Positions 10,960-21,952 of a DNA stretch of 64,000 nt are shown one piece after another (within the stretch, counting starts at the first letter, position 1; every line of letters begins with the position of its first letter). Source of the stretch: Tolypeutes matacus. Lineage: Eukaryota; Chordata; Mammalia; Cingulata; Chlamyphoridae. Made by a program: the position numbers and the translations under genes. The DNA lies in NCBI GenBank assembly GCA_026826555.1, contig JAKSZT010054335.1:2750392-2814391 (forward strand). Direction: 5' to 3'. A model generated the notes under the pieces. The model searched no databases. It saw only the letters and a list, made by a program, of their open reading frames with translations, and had not been told where the DNA came from.

Positions 10960-12210
10960 GAGCGCAGGGGAGCCGGGGGTGGGGGTGGGGGGCTGAAAGG
11001 GAGAGTGACGTGATCCGAACTAATTTCTAAAAAGATCACCGTGGTTGCCATGTTGAGAACGGACTGAGTGTGGAGACAACTCGAGCGTCCATGGACAGGT
11101 GAATGGTTAAACAGACTGGTGCATCCAATGCAGTGGATGATCTTCAGCCGTGAAAAGGGATGATGCCCTGACGCATGGTGCAAGGACGAACCTCAAAACA
11201 CTATGCCGAGCGAAATGAGACTCAGACCAAAAGGACAGAGGTTGTGTAATTCCACCAGTAAGAACCATCTAAAACAAGCAAATTCATAGAGAAGGAAAGT
11301 GGATTACAGGTTTCCAGGGGCTGGGGAGAAGAAAGAGTGGGGAGCTAGTACTTAATGGGTACAGAGTTTCTGTCTGGGGTCATGGAAAAATTTTGGTGAC
11401 AGATGGTGGTGACAGTCACACATCACTGTAAATGCAATTAACAGCACTGAATCGTACACTTCAAAAGGGTTGAAATGGAAAGCTTTATGTGGTATATGTT
11501 ACCACAGTTTTAAAAAAAGGAAAATGAAAGGACTGGGGTGTGGGAAGTAGCTACCAAGGGTGGGAGCCAGGAGATGGTGAGAAAGTGAGAGGGCAGTTGT
11601 CCTGCAGGCGCAGGAAGGAGCCGCTGGAGCCAGAGCAGATATCCTGGAGGGTGAGTGAGCAGCGATTGCGGATGGAGCTGTGGGATGAGGAAGTTCCTAA
11701 GTTTCCCGTTTTAGCAACTGGTGGTGGTGGGGGGTGAATGACAGGCGACGCGCCATCTGCTGAAAGCGAGCAGACCTGGGGAGAAAATCAGGAGGAGAGG
11801 TGAAGGAGCCGAGTGGTCGGAGATGAGACTTGGAGTCACGGGCCTGGGGAGCTCACCTGGGGAGGGGGGACGGTTAGAGAAGATCAGAGGCCCTAGGACC
11901 CAGCCCTGGAGAATTTAAAGGTGGTGGGGGGAGCCAGAAAATGAGGCCGAGGCAGACGGGGCGGGGAAGCGGGAGGGCAGAGAAGAGTGTGTCTGTGTAT
12001 TCAGGTGACGCTGGAAAGTGTCCTTTGGCCTTGACAACAGGGAGCTCATTGGTGACCGCGGCAGGGGGAGTTTCAGTGGGGACGGGCATGACTTCCCCCC
12101 AGTTCCTGGGGTTGGAGCTGGTTCTCTTTAATTTGGGCAATAAAGAAATGGGTGAGTCCAGGAAGCCAGAGAACTTAGAGACATTTGTGTGGCATTTGTA
12201 AAGCCACATC
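10960..12210 (+). mobile_element. Long ancient eutherian repeat, split by an L1
   Basis: The two halves (10960-11074 and 11530-12210) keep the order of a widespread old repeat: GAGTGACGTGATCCGAAC, GATCACCGTGGTTGCCATGT and TTGAGAACGGACTG on the left; ACCCAGCCCTGGAGAATTTA, GTGTCCTTTGGCCTTGACA and GCTCATTGGTGACCGCGGCA on the right. The L1 at 11075-11529 separates them. I do not assign a family name. No intact frame. Confidence 0.5.
11075..11529 (+). mobile_element. 5'-truncated L1 3' end with target-site duplication
   Basis: The block runs from the last part of ORF2 (AGCGAAATGAGACTCAGACC, corresponding to the 'GAGTGAAATAAGCCAGACA' block of xenarthran L1s) through a 3' UTR (GGTGACAGATGGTGGTGACA, CAATTAACAGCACTGAATCG) to an A-rich end. 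It is flanked by GGACTGAGTGTGGA (11061-11074) and GGACTGGGGTGTGG (11530-11543), 12 of 14 bases alike, which fits retrotransposition. Confidence 0.8.
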
Positions 12211-13200
12211 AAAAAGTGCCTGTGGCATTTTCCTTCAGCAGCAGGGCTGGAGGGCAGCCTTAGGAAAACCGCCAGGCTGCTGGGGAAGCTGCCGACGGAG
12301 GCTCGGAGGCTCGGGTTGAAGCTCCCCAGCGGCCTCAACTGTTCAGTAGAGGAGGCCAGAGCTGTGTGTCACCCTCGGTGGAACTGGCACAAGCGATCTA
12401 CTGGAGAACTCAAGAAAGGGCTGCTGCAGATGGAGCCCCGAAAGAAATCACTAAATCACCAGCAGCAACTCTCGCCGGGGGTTTTGGGGCCTCAGAGAAG
12501 CAAGTACCAGGGGCAGGATACTGAACGGAAGACTTTCACAATCCTGCCTCCCTGAGAAAATGGCTCTGAACCCTGAATTCTCTTGTCTGGGGGAAGCCAT
12601 CGAGCAAGGCCTTTCTCCCCCAAGGGCGCTGCCCCGGCCGGCGGCTCCCACGAGATTGTTCCCTCGCAGAATGCTCAGGGCTTGCCAAGCCCATAGAAAG
12701 CACCACGCCACGGAAAGGGTCTGACCCACGCCCTCCGGGAGCCGTGGGTGGACCCAGCCCCAGCAGTCTCCCAAACGGCGCCCAGCACATCTGGAGGCTG
12801 ACCCCAGCCTCTGTTTTTTCCTTGTCAAAACAAATGGGCCTTTTGTGTCACAAATGATTTCATGGTTTGATTTCCTCTGAGGAGTCCCGACCTGCAATGA
12901 GGTCCGAGCTTCCCTGTGCTGTGGCCGGGCTGTCCCGACTGAGCTCTCCTGGGGTGGGCCGGGAGGCCTTCCACAGCCCCCAGGCCTCTCAGTGGCTCTC
13001 GTGGCCTGCTGGCAGGACCCCAGCTCCTCTGCTCGGGGGAGCACAGCTGCCTGACAGCCTTGCTGTGCTCTGCACCCACCACCACGTTGGCACTGAGGCC
13101 AAGCTTCCCACGGCTGCTCCCAGCCCACGGCTGAACGGCAGGGATACCGAGGCAGGCCCGCTCCTGCGAGACAGGGGCCCTCAGCAGGCGATTTTTTTTT
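12211..13200. other. Intergenic, no gene seen
   Basis: Overlapping frames on both strands (to 225 codons at 12451-13128, minus) read as arginine-, proline- and glycine-rich low-information sequence with no recognisable motif. An oligo-T run at 13193-13204 leads into the next SINE. Confidence 0.45.
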
Positions 13201-13213
13201 TTTTATGCCATAC

Positions 13214-13408
13214 TTTTTTTTTTTAATTTTTATTTTTTAAGATTTCATTTATTTATTCATTTATCCCCCCCTTGCTGCTTGTGCTCGCTGGGTCAGCTAA
13301 CCACGCCGTGCGGGCAGGCTTGCCTTCACCAGGAGGCCCTGGGAACCGAACCCGGGGCCTCCCATATGGCAAATGGGAGCCCTACTGACTGAGCCACAGC
13401 CGCTTCCC
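13214..13408 (-). mobile_element. DAS-SINE
   Basis: On the minus strand: GGGAAGCGGCTGTGGCTCAG, the CCATATGGGAGGCCCCGGG anticodon-side region, the box B region GGTTCGGTTCCC, GGCAAGCCTGCCCGCACGG, AGCACAAGCAGCAAGG, then an A/T-rich tail. The duplication TATGCCATACTTTTT flanks it exactly (13204 and 13409). It sits in older antisense L1 sequence. Such copies are Pol III-derived and non-coding. Confidence 0.93.
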
Positions 13409-13423
13409 TATGCCATACTTTTT

Positions 13424-13735
13424 GAACTTTGTTTTCCCCACGTAACACAGAAGATGTTGGAGTTTTTTGTTTTTTGTTAACGCCAGCACATGTAGTCCTG
13501 CCTCACTGTTTCTTTGCGCAGGACGTCACATGGCCAGGCCCCAATCAATGTGACCAGTCCCACGGACGCATGTTTGAGATGCTCTTAGTTTTTCACGCTT
13601 ACAAAGGGTATTGCCACACTGTTGCTGTCCCTAAGTCTTTGTGCACATGCGAGTGTCTGAGGATAAACTCCCGTCCTGGAGAGGATGGGGCTGGCCCTCC
13701 GGGCGGCTGCACCAGCCTCTCATGCACCTGCTTGT
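13424..13735 (-). mobile_element. L1 fragment, antisense
   Basis: GCATGTTTGAGATGCTC, then TCTTTGTGCACATGCGAGTG and AGGATAAACTCCCGTCCTGG match in order the complement of an L1M 3' region ('CTTTGTGCACATGTG...TAGGATAAATTCCTAGAAGTGG'). Decayed. Confidence 0.55.
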
Positions 13736-14028
13736 TTGCTGGGGTCTCTTTAAAGCTACAAATTTCCCTTCCTTGAGGGGGGACTAAGCCGCAGGACCGA
13801 GGCGTGTGTGGTGAGTGCACAGAGCTGAGTCAGAGGCACTGGAGCTCACTGCTGGGGCAGGTGCCTGGGCCTCTGGGAGCCTCAGGCTCCTCCTCTGTAG
13901 TGTAGGGATTAATGTGGGCCCTGCACAGCAGTCCCTGGAGCGGCACTGCTCCCTGAGGGAATGTGGCTGGGGCATCAGCAGGCGATTTTGACCCAAGGAC
14001 CCCCCTAGACAGCAGTCTAAGACTTTCC

Positions 14029-14052
14029 TTCTTTCCTTCCTTCCTTCCTTCT
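14029..14052 (+). repeat. (TTCC)n microsatellite
   Basis: Six uninterrupted-to-near-perfect TTCC units within a longer pyrimidine run. Confidence 0.9.
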
Positions 14053-14919
14053 CTCCTTCACAGGGGTCAGACCCGCATTGCAGTCTGATGGTCTCCCAAC
14101 CTCCTCCATCTCTCTCCCTATTTTCCTGCACCGGCATTTTCTCCAATAACCCTTTGGCATGTCTAATTCCATCTTGATTTCTGCTTCTCAGAGAACCCGA
14201 GCTTCCAGAAATTCTTGGGAGAGCAGTCAACAGCCCTCGTGTCCGTCGCCTGGAAGGCAGGGTCTGCCCGTCTTATGCAGGGCCTTGTGCCAGTGCCTGT
14301 CCACAAGTGGGGTCGGACTCTGGTCCCCTTCCGGAGAGACTCACATTCCCGCGAGAGGTGGTTTTGTCCCCACGTCCTGGGTTTGGTGCTGGGGAGTGCT
14401 GACACTGGGCCCCAGCCTGTGCTTGGAGCTGTCTTAATCCAGTTCCCACATCCATCACGAATGCCCAAGGAGCAGGCGGCTCCAGGTTCAAGCGTGAGCC
14501 GACGAAGATCAGGAAGGGCACTGGGAGCTGTCAGCAGTTCTTCCTACTTGTTGGGTGATGTGACGTTTATTGACCTTCACCGGGGTTTTGGGCACATGAG
14601 ATTCGAGAACCGGGAAGGGAAGAGGAAGGAGGAAAGGAGGGAGGGAGGGTGGGGTAGCCACTCATTTCGCCATTTACCAAGAAATCGGGGTTTCATTTTT
14701 CTAAATGGGTTGTCAAGTCCCTGTTGGCACTTACACCTCAGCAAGGGGTCCTTCTCCAGGAGGGGCCTGGAGAGTGAAACATAGGCCAAAAGAAATCAGA
14801 GAGAAAAGAGCAGCTGGAGACCCTTTAAAGGGGCAAAAATGCCCTGTGGAGGTCCTGTGGCTGGCCTTGAACCAGTGGCTTCAGTGAGGCAGATCTGGGG
14901 AAAGAATTATAGTAACATT

Positions 14920-15130
14920 TCATTCATTCATTCATTCATTCGTTCATTCCACATGTTTTTACCCAGAGCCTGCTGGGTGCTGGTGCCAGACCCTGTGCTA
15001 AGTGCTGGGGACACCCCCACAGAGCCTCCGGCGGAACAGGAGTCAGATGCCAACCGAACACTCAAGTGGACGGAGAATCACAGGCTGGGCAAGGTGCTGG
15101 GAGAGGAAGAAACACACTCCCAGGAGGGGG
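14920..15130 (+). mobile_element. Ancient repeat fragment with (CATT)n start
   Basis: A CATT microsatellite (14922-14948) leads into GGGTGCTGGTGCCAGACCCT and GTGCTAAGTGCTGGGGACAC. This is the familiar 'ACTATGTGCCAGGCACTGTTCTAGGCACTGGGGATACA' block of a long old mammalian repeat, the same type as at 21953 and probably the same family as 10960-12210. Confidence 0.5.
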
Positions 15131-16220
15131 CCGTGCAGGACGGAGGCGGGAAGCCAGGGAGACGGAGGACGAGGCGCTTCAAGTGGGAGCCGGACGTGCC
15201 CCGCTGCCAAGGAGCTGCCAGGGCCCTGCTGGAGCCCGGGGAGGGGGAGGCGGACAGCAGCACCCGGCCCTCGAAGCCTGTGGGGGCGGGCCAGGGTCCG
15301 GGACCTTTTCTGAATTTAGCGAGAAACTCTTCCCTGCCAGTGACCCCAGGTGGGGTCATGAGCAGGCCTTAAAATGGCGACAAGGCCCAGAGGAGGGGCC
15401 ACGGGGGAGCATTCCCTCAGAAGCGAGGCTGTTACCCCCCGGAAACGCTGCAGCACCCCCTCCCCACCGCCGCAAGCATGCAGGACCCCCACGGGGTCTA
15501 TGTTTGAAAACAAGCCCACATCTGGACTCCAAACTAGAGGAAACTGAGAGCCCAGAGGCTGGAGGGAGGGCCTCTGTCCCCCAAAGCTCCGGAGCCCGAG
15601 CCAGGCAGGGGGGCGGGCCTGGGGGTGCCCTCGGGGGGCTTGTCGCTCTCAAGGCTGCTGTAGATCTCCGGCTCCCGCTGCTCTGTCGTGTCTGTGGGTG
15701 TCTCTTTCCTGCTCAGACGAGGGAACCTGGGGCATGTTGGACGCTGGAGGGGGCGAAAAGCTGCTTTCCTAGGAGGGGCCACAGATGGTGGCTCCAGGTT
15801 CCCGGGCAGCCCCGGCTCAGGCAGCTGTTCTCCCCCGACGGGGTCAGGAACCTGGGGACAGGGGACGGCTTCCCTACTGCCAGAAGCAGCCAGATCCCCA
15901 AAGGGCAGCCCAGGAAAGAAATTCTCAGCAGCTCTTGTCTTGACTCAAGGTATCACTGGCCCTTCTTCAATAAATGGAATGATTTAGGAGGGTCTCCCTT
16001 TTCACGTGAGGGCCTCTCATCCCTTTACTCAGTAACATTTGTTCATTCACATTTATTCAACCTTTATTCATGGCAGTCAGCTTCTTCAATCTGCAGACCA
16101 GCGACTTCGAATAAACCCAGAAGCCGTGGCTTAGCTGAGCTGGCTCCAGCCCACCACTTCATGGTCCCCTGTCCTCACCCACTACGTTGTGGTCACACTT
16201 GTCTTTCATTTCCCCAGAGA
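15131..16220. other. GC-rich intergenic DNA with a 386-codon chance frame
   Basis: A plus-strand frame of 386 codons (15066-16226) is the longest in the window. It begins inside the ancient repeat above, is dominated by G/R/P/A, overlaps several opposed frames of 60-98 codons, and shows no domain, signal peptide or repeat architecture. I treat it as compositional. Confidence 0.3.
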
Positions 16221-16224
16221 TGCT

Positions 16225-16460
16225 GAGTACTTTCCTGCTGCCAAGCATTTGCACATACTGTCCCCTCTGCCAAGACCATCCTACCTACCTCCTTCTCTTC
16301 ACCTAACTCCTTCACCCCTGAAGCCAGAGCCCTCCACCTGTCCCCATCAACCCTCATCCGCTTCCCCCCGACAGCGCCAGCATCTTACCGTTTCACTTGG
16401 GCGTCACCTTGCTGCAGCTGCCTGTTTCCCATGCCGGGAGAACTCATAACCCCTGTCTGA
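16225..16460. mobile_element. L2 fragment
   Basis: CAAGCATTTGCACATACTGT then CCCTCTGCCAAGACCATCC and CTTCACCTAACTCCTTCACC follow the L2 block 'GCCTTTGCACATGCTGTTCCCTCTGCCTGGAA...CTAACTCCTACTCATCCTTC'. Orientation not assigned. Confidence 0.55.
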
Positions 16461-17350
16461 GACCCACCGTGTGGTCATAGGTATCACCTTTTTCCTGAAG
16501 AACGGGTGCCCCCCGCCCCATTTTTCTTGGGTCCAGCTTATGCCTCCTGCACACAGATCCACCCCATGCTGGAAACACACCTACGAAGTGAAGCGGTGCC
16601 GACGTGCCCCTCGGCCCTGAAAAAGGCTGTCTTCTTAGGGGCGCCTTCTGCTTGCCCGCCCCCACCCAGCCCTCCACAGTGGGAAGACATTACCTAACGT
16701 TTTTCTTGCTCGAAGGAAGGCTGTCATTCCCCAGTCCTTCTAGAAATGCATGAAGTGCTGCACACACGCTGCTCCCCTGAAACAACTGTCCTCAAAACCT
16801 GCTGAGCAAGGCCGGGTTTCGTCTCCACAACTTTTGCCACTTTGCTGTCCCTTTTCATAACTGCTTGCTAGATCCACAGCCGTCGGAAGGGCTGGGGGTC
16901 CTGGTCAAGGCTCTCGGCTCTGGACTCCACTGCAAACCCAATTCAAAACCCCTCCGCTCCTCTGCTAGCTGTTCCTCTTCCAGGAGTTCGCACATTCAAC
17001 ACATATTTATTGTGACTCAACTCACAGCAATTACCATTCAGCACCACGTATGAAGGGGATGCGGAGGAGAATTAGACACAACCCTTGTTCTCTAAGCACA
17101 CACGAGTTTCAGCTTTGGTTAGTGTCAGTTCACGCCGTTTCAAGTCTTCAGTGTGGTACCAGGCCCCTTCACAAGCAGAGACCGCCTCTGATCAGGCGGC
17201 CAAAGAGATTCAGGAATACTGAATGTTGTCCCCAGAGAGTCTGCTGGATTCCTAAAGGACATTTTCTTTAACAAGCCAAGCCACTGTTCATCCACAGGGC
17301 TGCCCTTAGAAGTTGCAAAGGAAAGAAGACATTATGTTCTTCTTGGAATA
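16461..17350. other. Intergenic, nothing recognised
   Basis: Unique sequence with only short frames. ACATATTTATTGTGACTC near 17000 may be the start of another old repeat but is too short to call. Confidence 0.45.
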
Positions 17351-17368
17351 CAAGAAGAATTAATTTTT

Positions 17369-17560
17369 TTTTTGAAGTACCGGGGCCAGGGATTGAACCC
17401 AGGACCTTGTATGTGGGAAGCTGGCACTCAACCACTGAGCTACATTGGCTCCCTTGAGTTGGTTTTTTTGTTTGTTTGTTGTTAAAAGGTACCGGGGATC
17501 GAACCTGGGACCTCATGTGTGGGAAGCAGGCGCTCAACCACTGAGCTACATCTGCCCCCA
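17369..17560 (-). mobile_element. Dimeric tRNA-Ala SINE
   Basis: Two head-to-tail tRNA-Ala-like units on the minus strand. The first (higher coordinates) has GATGTAGCTCAGTGGTTGAG, CCCACACATGAGGTCCCAGG and TTCGATCCCCGGTACC. The second has CAATGTAGCTCAGTGGTTGA and TTCAATCCCTGGCCCC. A T/G-rich linker joins them. Near-identical flanks AATTAATTTT (left) and AACTAATTTT (right) look like a target-site duplication. The same dimer, with the same linker, occurs at 57115-57322. Confidence 0.85.
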
Positions 17561-17880
17561 AAACTAATTTTCATCAGGAGCAGTGGAAGCCAGAAGTCAA
17601 TGAAATGACATCTAAAATATTGCAAGAGAAAAGTGTCAACCAAGAACTTTATATTCGGTGAAAGGGAGGGAAATAATACATTTTCAGACACACACACAAA
17701 GCTGCAGGGACTCTGCCAGTAGAGCCACAGGTAAGAAGCATGTGAACAGCTCTTTACGCTAAGGGGAAATCATCCAGATTGAAGGCCGGACCTGCAGAAG
17801 AATGAAGAATACTAGAAATGGTAAATATGTGAGTATAAAGATGACTCTTGGCTGTTTAAGGCAGGTAATAAACATTTTAG

Positions 17881-18043
17881 GGGAAGTGGCTGTGGCTCAA
17901 TCAGTAGGGCTCCCGGTTCCCGGGGCCTCCTGGTGAAGGCAAGCCCGCCCGCACGGCGTGGTTAGCTGACCCAGCGAGCACAAGCAGCAAGGGGGGGAGA
18001 AATGAATAAATAAATAAAATCTTTAAAAATAAATAAATAAATA
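17881..18043 (+). mobile_element. DAS-SINE lacking the box B segment
   Basis: GGGAAGTGGCTGTGGCTCAA to CAGTAGGGCTCCCG joins directly to GTTCCCGGGGCCTCCTGG, so 27 nt present in the 26050 copy (the CCATATGGG region and the first half of box B) are absent. The body and tail are otherwise nearly identical to the other young copies. Duplication AATAAACATTTTAG flanks it (ending 17880 and 18058). Confidence 0.93.
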
Positions 18044-18259
18044 AAATAAACATTTTAGGTGTGATTTATAAAGTATGTAGAAATACATATTTGACAATTA
18101 TAACACAAAGGACGGGAAGGGAAACTGTTGTAAGAATAGTTCAATTTGTACATTGCTTTTGAAGTGCTGTAACATTAATTCAAGGTAGATTGTGATTAGT
18201 TAAGGTTACATGTCGTAATATCTAGAAAAGCCACTAAAATGCTACAAAGCTGTATAACA

Positions 18260-18420
18260 CATATTACCCATTCAATCTGCACAGCGACTGGGTGAAATGT
18301 GCACTACCAAATGATTTCACAGATAAGGAAACTGAGACTTTCAGAGGCTAAGGTTTTGTCTAAGGACGCCAGACAGGAAATAGGCACAGTGGAACTCACT
18401 AGGTTTTGGACCCCCAACCC
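18260..18420 (-). mobile_element. MIR SINE, antisense
   Basis: TTTCACAGATAAGGAAACTG, AGACTTTCAGAGGCTAAGG and GACAGGAAATAGG correspond to the complement of the MIR core. Confidence 0.65.
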
Positions 18421-18436
18421 AATGCCCCTTCCATCA

Positions 18437-18640
18437 TTCCGGGGTTGGCAGACTTTCTCTGTAAGGGAACAGAACGTATTTTAGGCCATAAAGTCTCTGC
18501 CGTAAGTACTCAACTCTGTGCTAAAGCAGCCACAACGATCCCTTAACAAATGAGTGTGGCAGTATTCCAATAAAACTTTATTTACAAAAACAGGCGGTGG
18601 GCTGGCTTACACCATGGGCCCCAGTTTGTCGATCTCTGCA
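18437..18640. mobile_element. Non-autonomous hAT-type DNA transposon relic
   Basis: GGGGTTGGCAGACTTTCTCT, then TTTTAGGCCATAAAGTCTCT, ACTCAACTCTG and CCAATAAAACTTTATTTACA, and finally CAGTTTGTCGATCTCTG. This is the order of the widespread short element with CAGGGGTCGGCAAAC terminal inverted repeats. The AATAAA is part of the element, not a gene end. Confidence 0.7.
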
Positions 18641-19718
18641 GTATTCCACTGTCCAGCAGTTTTCATTTCTGGCCCAAAGATGGAGGTTCTGCTCCACGGC
18701 CAAGGCTGGCACGCCTGACACAGCCCACAGGCTGTTTATGCCCAGCTTGCGGTTTGTCCCTCCCTTCCCCACCCTGTCCTGGCTTTCTTGGACTCTGGCC
18801 CCAGCATTTTGGTAAACAGTGAAGCTCTGTTACTTTTCATTCTGGCCTCAGGGGACATTTCAGTCAAGGCCAGGATCTGCCACACCACATCGTGCTTCCT
18901 GGGCTTTCCAGCCCCCAAATAAACCCACAGCGCTTTTCCTGGCAGCGCCCCCACTCTCCTCTCAGCTGTCTCCAAGTGGCCTTTCGCTTACAGCTCCTTC
19001 CGCAGTGGGCTTCCAGCCCCTGCGGTCAGCCCAGCTCTCGGCCATCGGGACTTCAAAACACACACGAACTGTATTGGCAATGGACTGCTGTGCTCCAAAG
19101 ATGCCCCATGAGTAATCCTCAAGCCTCGATTGGCCTACGGCAGCCAGGGCGAGAGGGGCCGGACCTGAAGCTTGACTGAAGGGCCGAGCGGGAAACCGCC
19201 CAGTAGTTGGTGCTTGGGCTCCACGGGCAGTTTTCAATCGACAAAATGTCCCCCCCCCATTTTCAGCCGTTTTCCTCGCAGGCTTTCCACCCCACCCACC
19301 TACCAATGGGCATCACTGGGTTCCTTTTCCAGTTAAGGAAATCAAGTCTCAGCTACATTTAAGATCAGGCTCAAGTCGCAAAGCCCATTGAGGATATGGA
19401 TCAGAACTGAAATTTGTCCTGCAACACCAAACTTCACCCAAAAGTCTGCAACTACTGCTCCACCCTCGAAATCACTTCAAGACTTTTGGATCAATTTTGA
19501 AGGTCAGTCTTTTTAGACCATCTGACCTACTTTCTAGGACTCCTAAGGTGAGAGGGACTGCAGGGGAGGTTTGGCTTAAGGCTATGGATCAAGGCCACTG
19601 ATCGCCTTTACAGAATGTTTGTACAAAGCAGAAAAGCTGCCGCTCTGGGCAGCCACGATCCCATGGGTACGTGGCTTGGCCAGTAGGTCCTCACTAGGCA
19701 CCCCCCCCCCTTTTTTTT
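18641..19718. other. Intergenic, one probable antisense MIR
   Basis: The only repeat-like part is 19310-19450 (TTTTCCAGTTAAGGAAATCA...), which resembles an antisense MIR. Elsewhere frames are short and opposed. Confidence 0.4.
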
Positions 19719-19719
19719 C

Positions 19720-20560
19720 ACAATGTAATCATTATCTTTAATCTAAAAAGGAAGTATTATTATTATTATTAATTTTAGCTTTCTCCTATCAGTCATTATC
19801 ACTGCCCCTCTTGACTGAGCACCTTTGTGCAGTGTACAACCTATACAACCATACCTGGTGGTCCTGCTGAGGAGGCAGACTAGGAATTCCAAACTCTTTC
19901 TACAATCCTCCCCCCAAAATGTGCAGGTACCTTTGTGGCTGGAGTGTAAGATCCAGTCACAACCCAAACCCACGGTTGTCAGGATAATACCGAGCTGCTT
20001 CTACTGTGTGTTGTGCTAGGGTCTGGAGACTCAAAGTTCACCAAGCACCTCCTTCAACACAGTGCAGCCAGTGCTTTCTTAAGAGGTAAACTCAAGGTAC
20101 TGTGTAGACTTAGATGGGACAATGATCTATTATCTATATTTCATGTTGTCTGAATCACTAAAAAGGAAACAGAACGCTGCTGTTAAACTATGGCACAGTG
20201 TTTTATCTGTAAATTTTCAATATTTACAGGATAAAACACGTATTGAAATATATCTTGCACACTTAGACAATATTTATCATATATCACTCTGGCACATAAG
20301 TGAAAGGAAAATATAAGTAAAATAAATTGGCTAAGGCATTGCTAAAACTTGTCCACCTCAATGCAACTCTCCCGAATCACCTTTCCAGAGTAGCGATGCC
20401 TGTGTCTTCTAACGCTGTCGTCCTCCGTACCGTTGGGAGCACTGGGAATGCGGCATTTCCTAACATTCCCTCCACTATTGTCTCTGGGATATTATTCCAA
20501 GTTGCTGGCATCCACCATGCAAGAGTTGCCACGACAGCAAAACCACACTGTAGGCGCTAA
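19720..20560 (-). pseudogene. Possible retrocopy 3' end, parent unknown
   Basis: On the minus strand the segment ends in ATTAAA followed 15-20 nt later by an A8 run (plus-strand T8 at about 19713-19720). This arrangement is expected for a reverse-transcribed polyadenylated 3' UTR. The upstream sequence is non-repetitive and AT-rich, with no recognised protein. No flanking duplication was found, so this may be coincidence. Confidence 0.22.
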
Positions 20561-21765
20561 GAATGCATCTTGACTTGAGAGATGCTAACCTGTGGAGAAC
20601 TGTCCACCTTAGGATTGGTGAAATAAGGTTAGCCAGCACTGGGGTGGGCAGGTTGGCTCTGCAGGCTGCATGGCACCAAAATGTGCTCCCATCGACTGAG
20701 CCACGAGCTGTACAGCATTAAACCTCACCATGCACGGTAGCTATGGCAACAGGATGCTGCAAAACTTTATTCAACCCCTTCCAAAAACGGTGTCTTGTTT
20801 CTTCTGAGGTGAGAAGTTCTCCGAGGTGGGTGAGGTCTGAGGAGGCAACTGGGCATCCCTGGGCTGGAAGGCCCCCAAGGGCCCCTGAGTCCACCATCCT
20901 TGCAAAGGATCCAACGAGGAGGGGCCGAGCCACGAACCTCCTGCCTCCCACCTGCCTCCATGCCCTCATCCCCAGGGAAGCAAATGGGTGCTTGCTCCTG
21001 TCCACACTGGCCCACCCACGGCAGCAGCCATGCCCCCAGGGTGACCCTGGGGATACGCCCAGTTGGAGCCAACATGTTCTGGTCCACTAGCCCCCCCCAG
21101 ATCCTGGGGTGTCATCTCCTGCAGGCAGGTTCAGGTGTGGTGGCTCGAGGGCACACAGCATAGGCTCTAAGCGCCTGGAATGAGCCCGCCCTCCTGGCTC
21201 TCCCTCAAAGGCAGCAGCCCCTGCCCTAGCGAGGAGCTGGCGTTCCGTCCCCCATTACTCCTCTCCTCCCACATCGGCCCTGCCACTGCGGCCTGCCCAC
21301 TGGGAAGGTTCCAGGTCTGCCCTTCCTGTCTCCCTCCACAGCCCTGCCCCAGCCCCTAGCTCCATCATTCATGAGTCTGCTCTGGGGCTGGGCTGGGTGG
21401 GCTCCTCATCAATCCCCCTGGCCGAGGCCAAAGCCGCCAAGCCTGCCCCTGGGCCCCCATCCATCGGGCACATGGTGCCAGCAAGTTTTTCCTACAACGT
21501 GGCTCTGACCACAGACTTTCGCAGTCTAAGCCCCTTCGTTGGCTGCTCAAGGCATCGGCGGAGCCAGCCGGGCAGAGTGGGTGTCCTGGGTGCACAGATG
21601 AGCCCCCGGGACGCCAAGAGAGAGCCTGCGTTGCCAGGGTTGTGAGCCTCCAGGTTGGAGAGGTGGGCAGGGGCCACGCGGTCCGTGGGGCCTTGTGAGC
21701 CACTCTGAGGAGCTGGACATTACAGGACGGTAGAGAAGGTCCAGGGGAGCCGCTTCCCGCAGTGA
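20561..21765. other. Intergenic, no gene seen
   Basis: GC-rich unique sequence. A minus-strand AATAAA (plus TTTATT near 20767-20772) follows a minus-strand frame of 95 codons, but no splice acceptor or known protein could be tied to it. Confidence 0.35.
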
Positions 21766-21769
21766 AGGA

Positions 21770-21900
21770 GCTTTCTCAGACTCTCGTGTGCATAGGAATC
21801 ACCCAGGGAGCTCCTTAAAATGCAGATTCTGATTCAGCAGTCTGGGGCGGGGCCCAAGAATGTGCCAGATGAGGCGATGCTGCTAGTGTGGACTGACCTG
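21770..21900 (+). mobile_element. MER5A-type hAT relic
   Basis: CTCGTGTGCATAGGAATCAC, AGATTCTGATTCAGCAGTCT, GGGCGGGGCCCAAGAATGTG and GATGCTGCTAGTGTGG reproduce the MER5A order. Terminal repeats are eroded. Confidence 0.75.
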
Positions 21901-21952
21901 AGTACTGGGGGGCTAGAGGGAGTCGTCTGCTCCCATCGAGGCAGGTTTCATT

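Noticed and set aside
15066..16226. 386-codon plus-strand open frame, the longest in the window
   Set aside because: It begins inside an ancient repeat, is G/R/P/A-rich in GC-rich DNA, overlaps several opposed frames and shows no domain, so it is most likely compositional.
18540..18600. AATAAA hexamer as a plus-strand gene end
   Set aside because: The CCAATAAAACTTTATTTACA block is an internal part of a known type of hAT-derived repeat.
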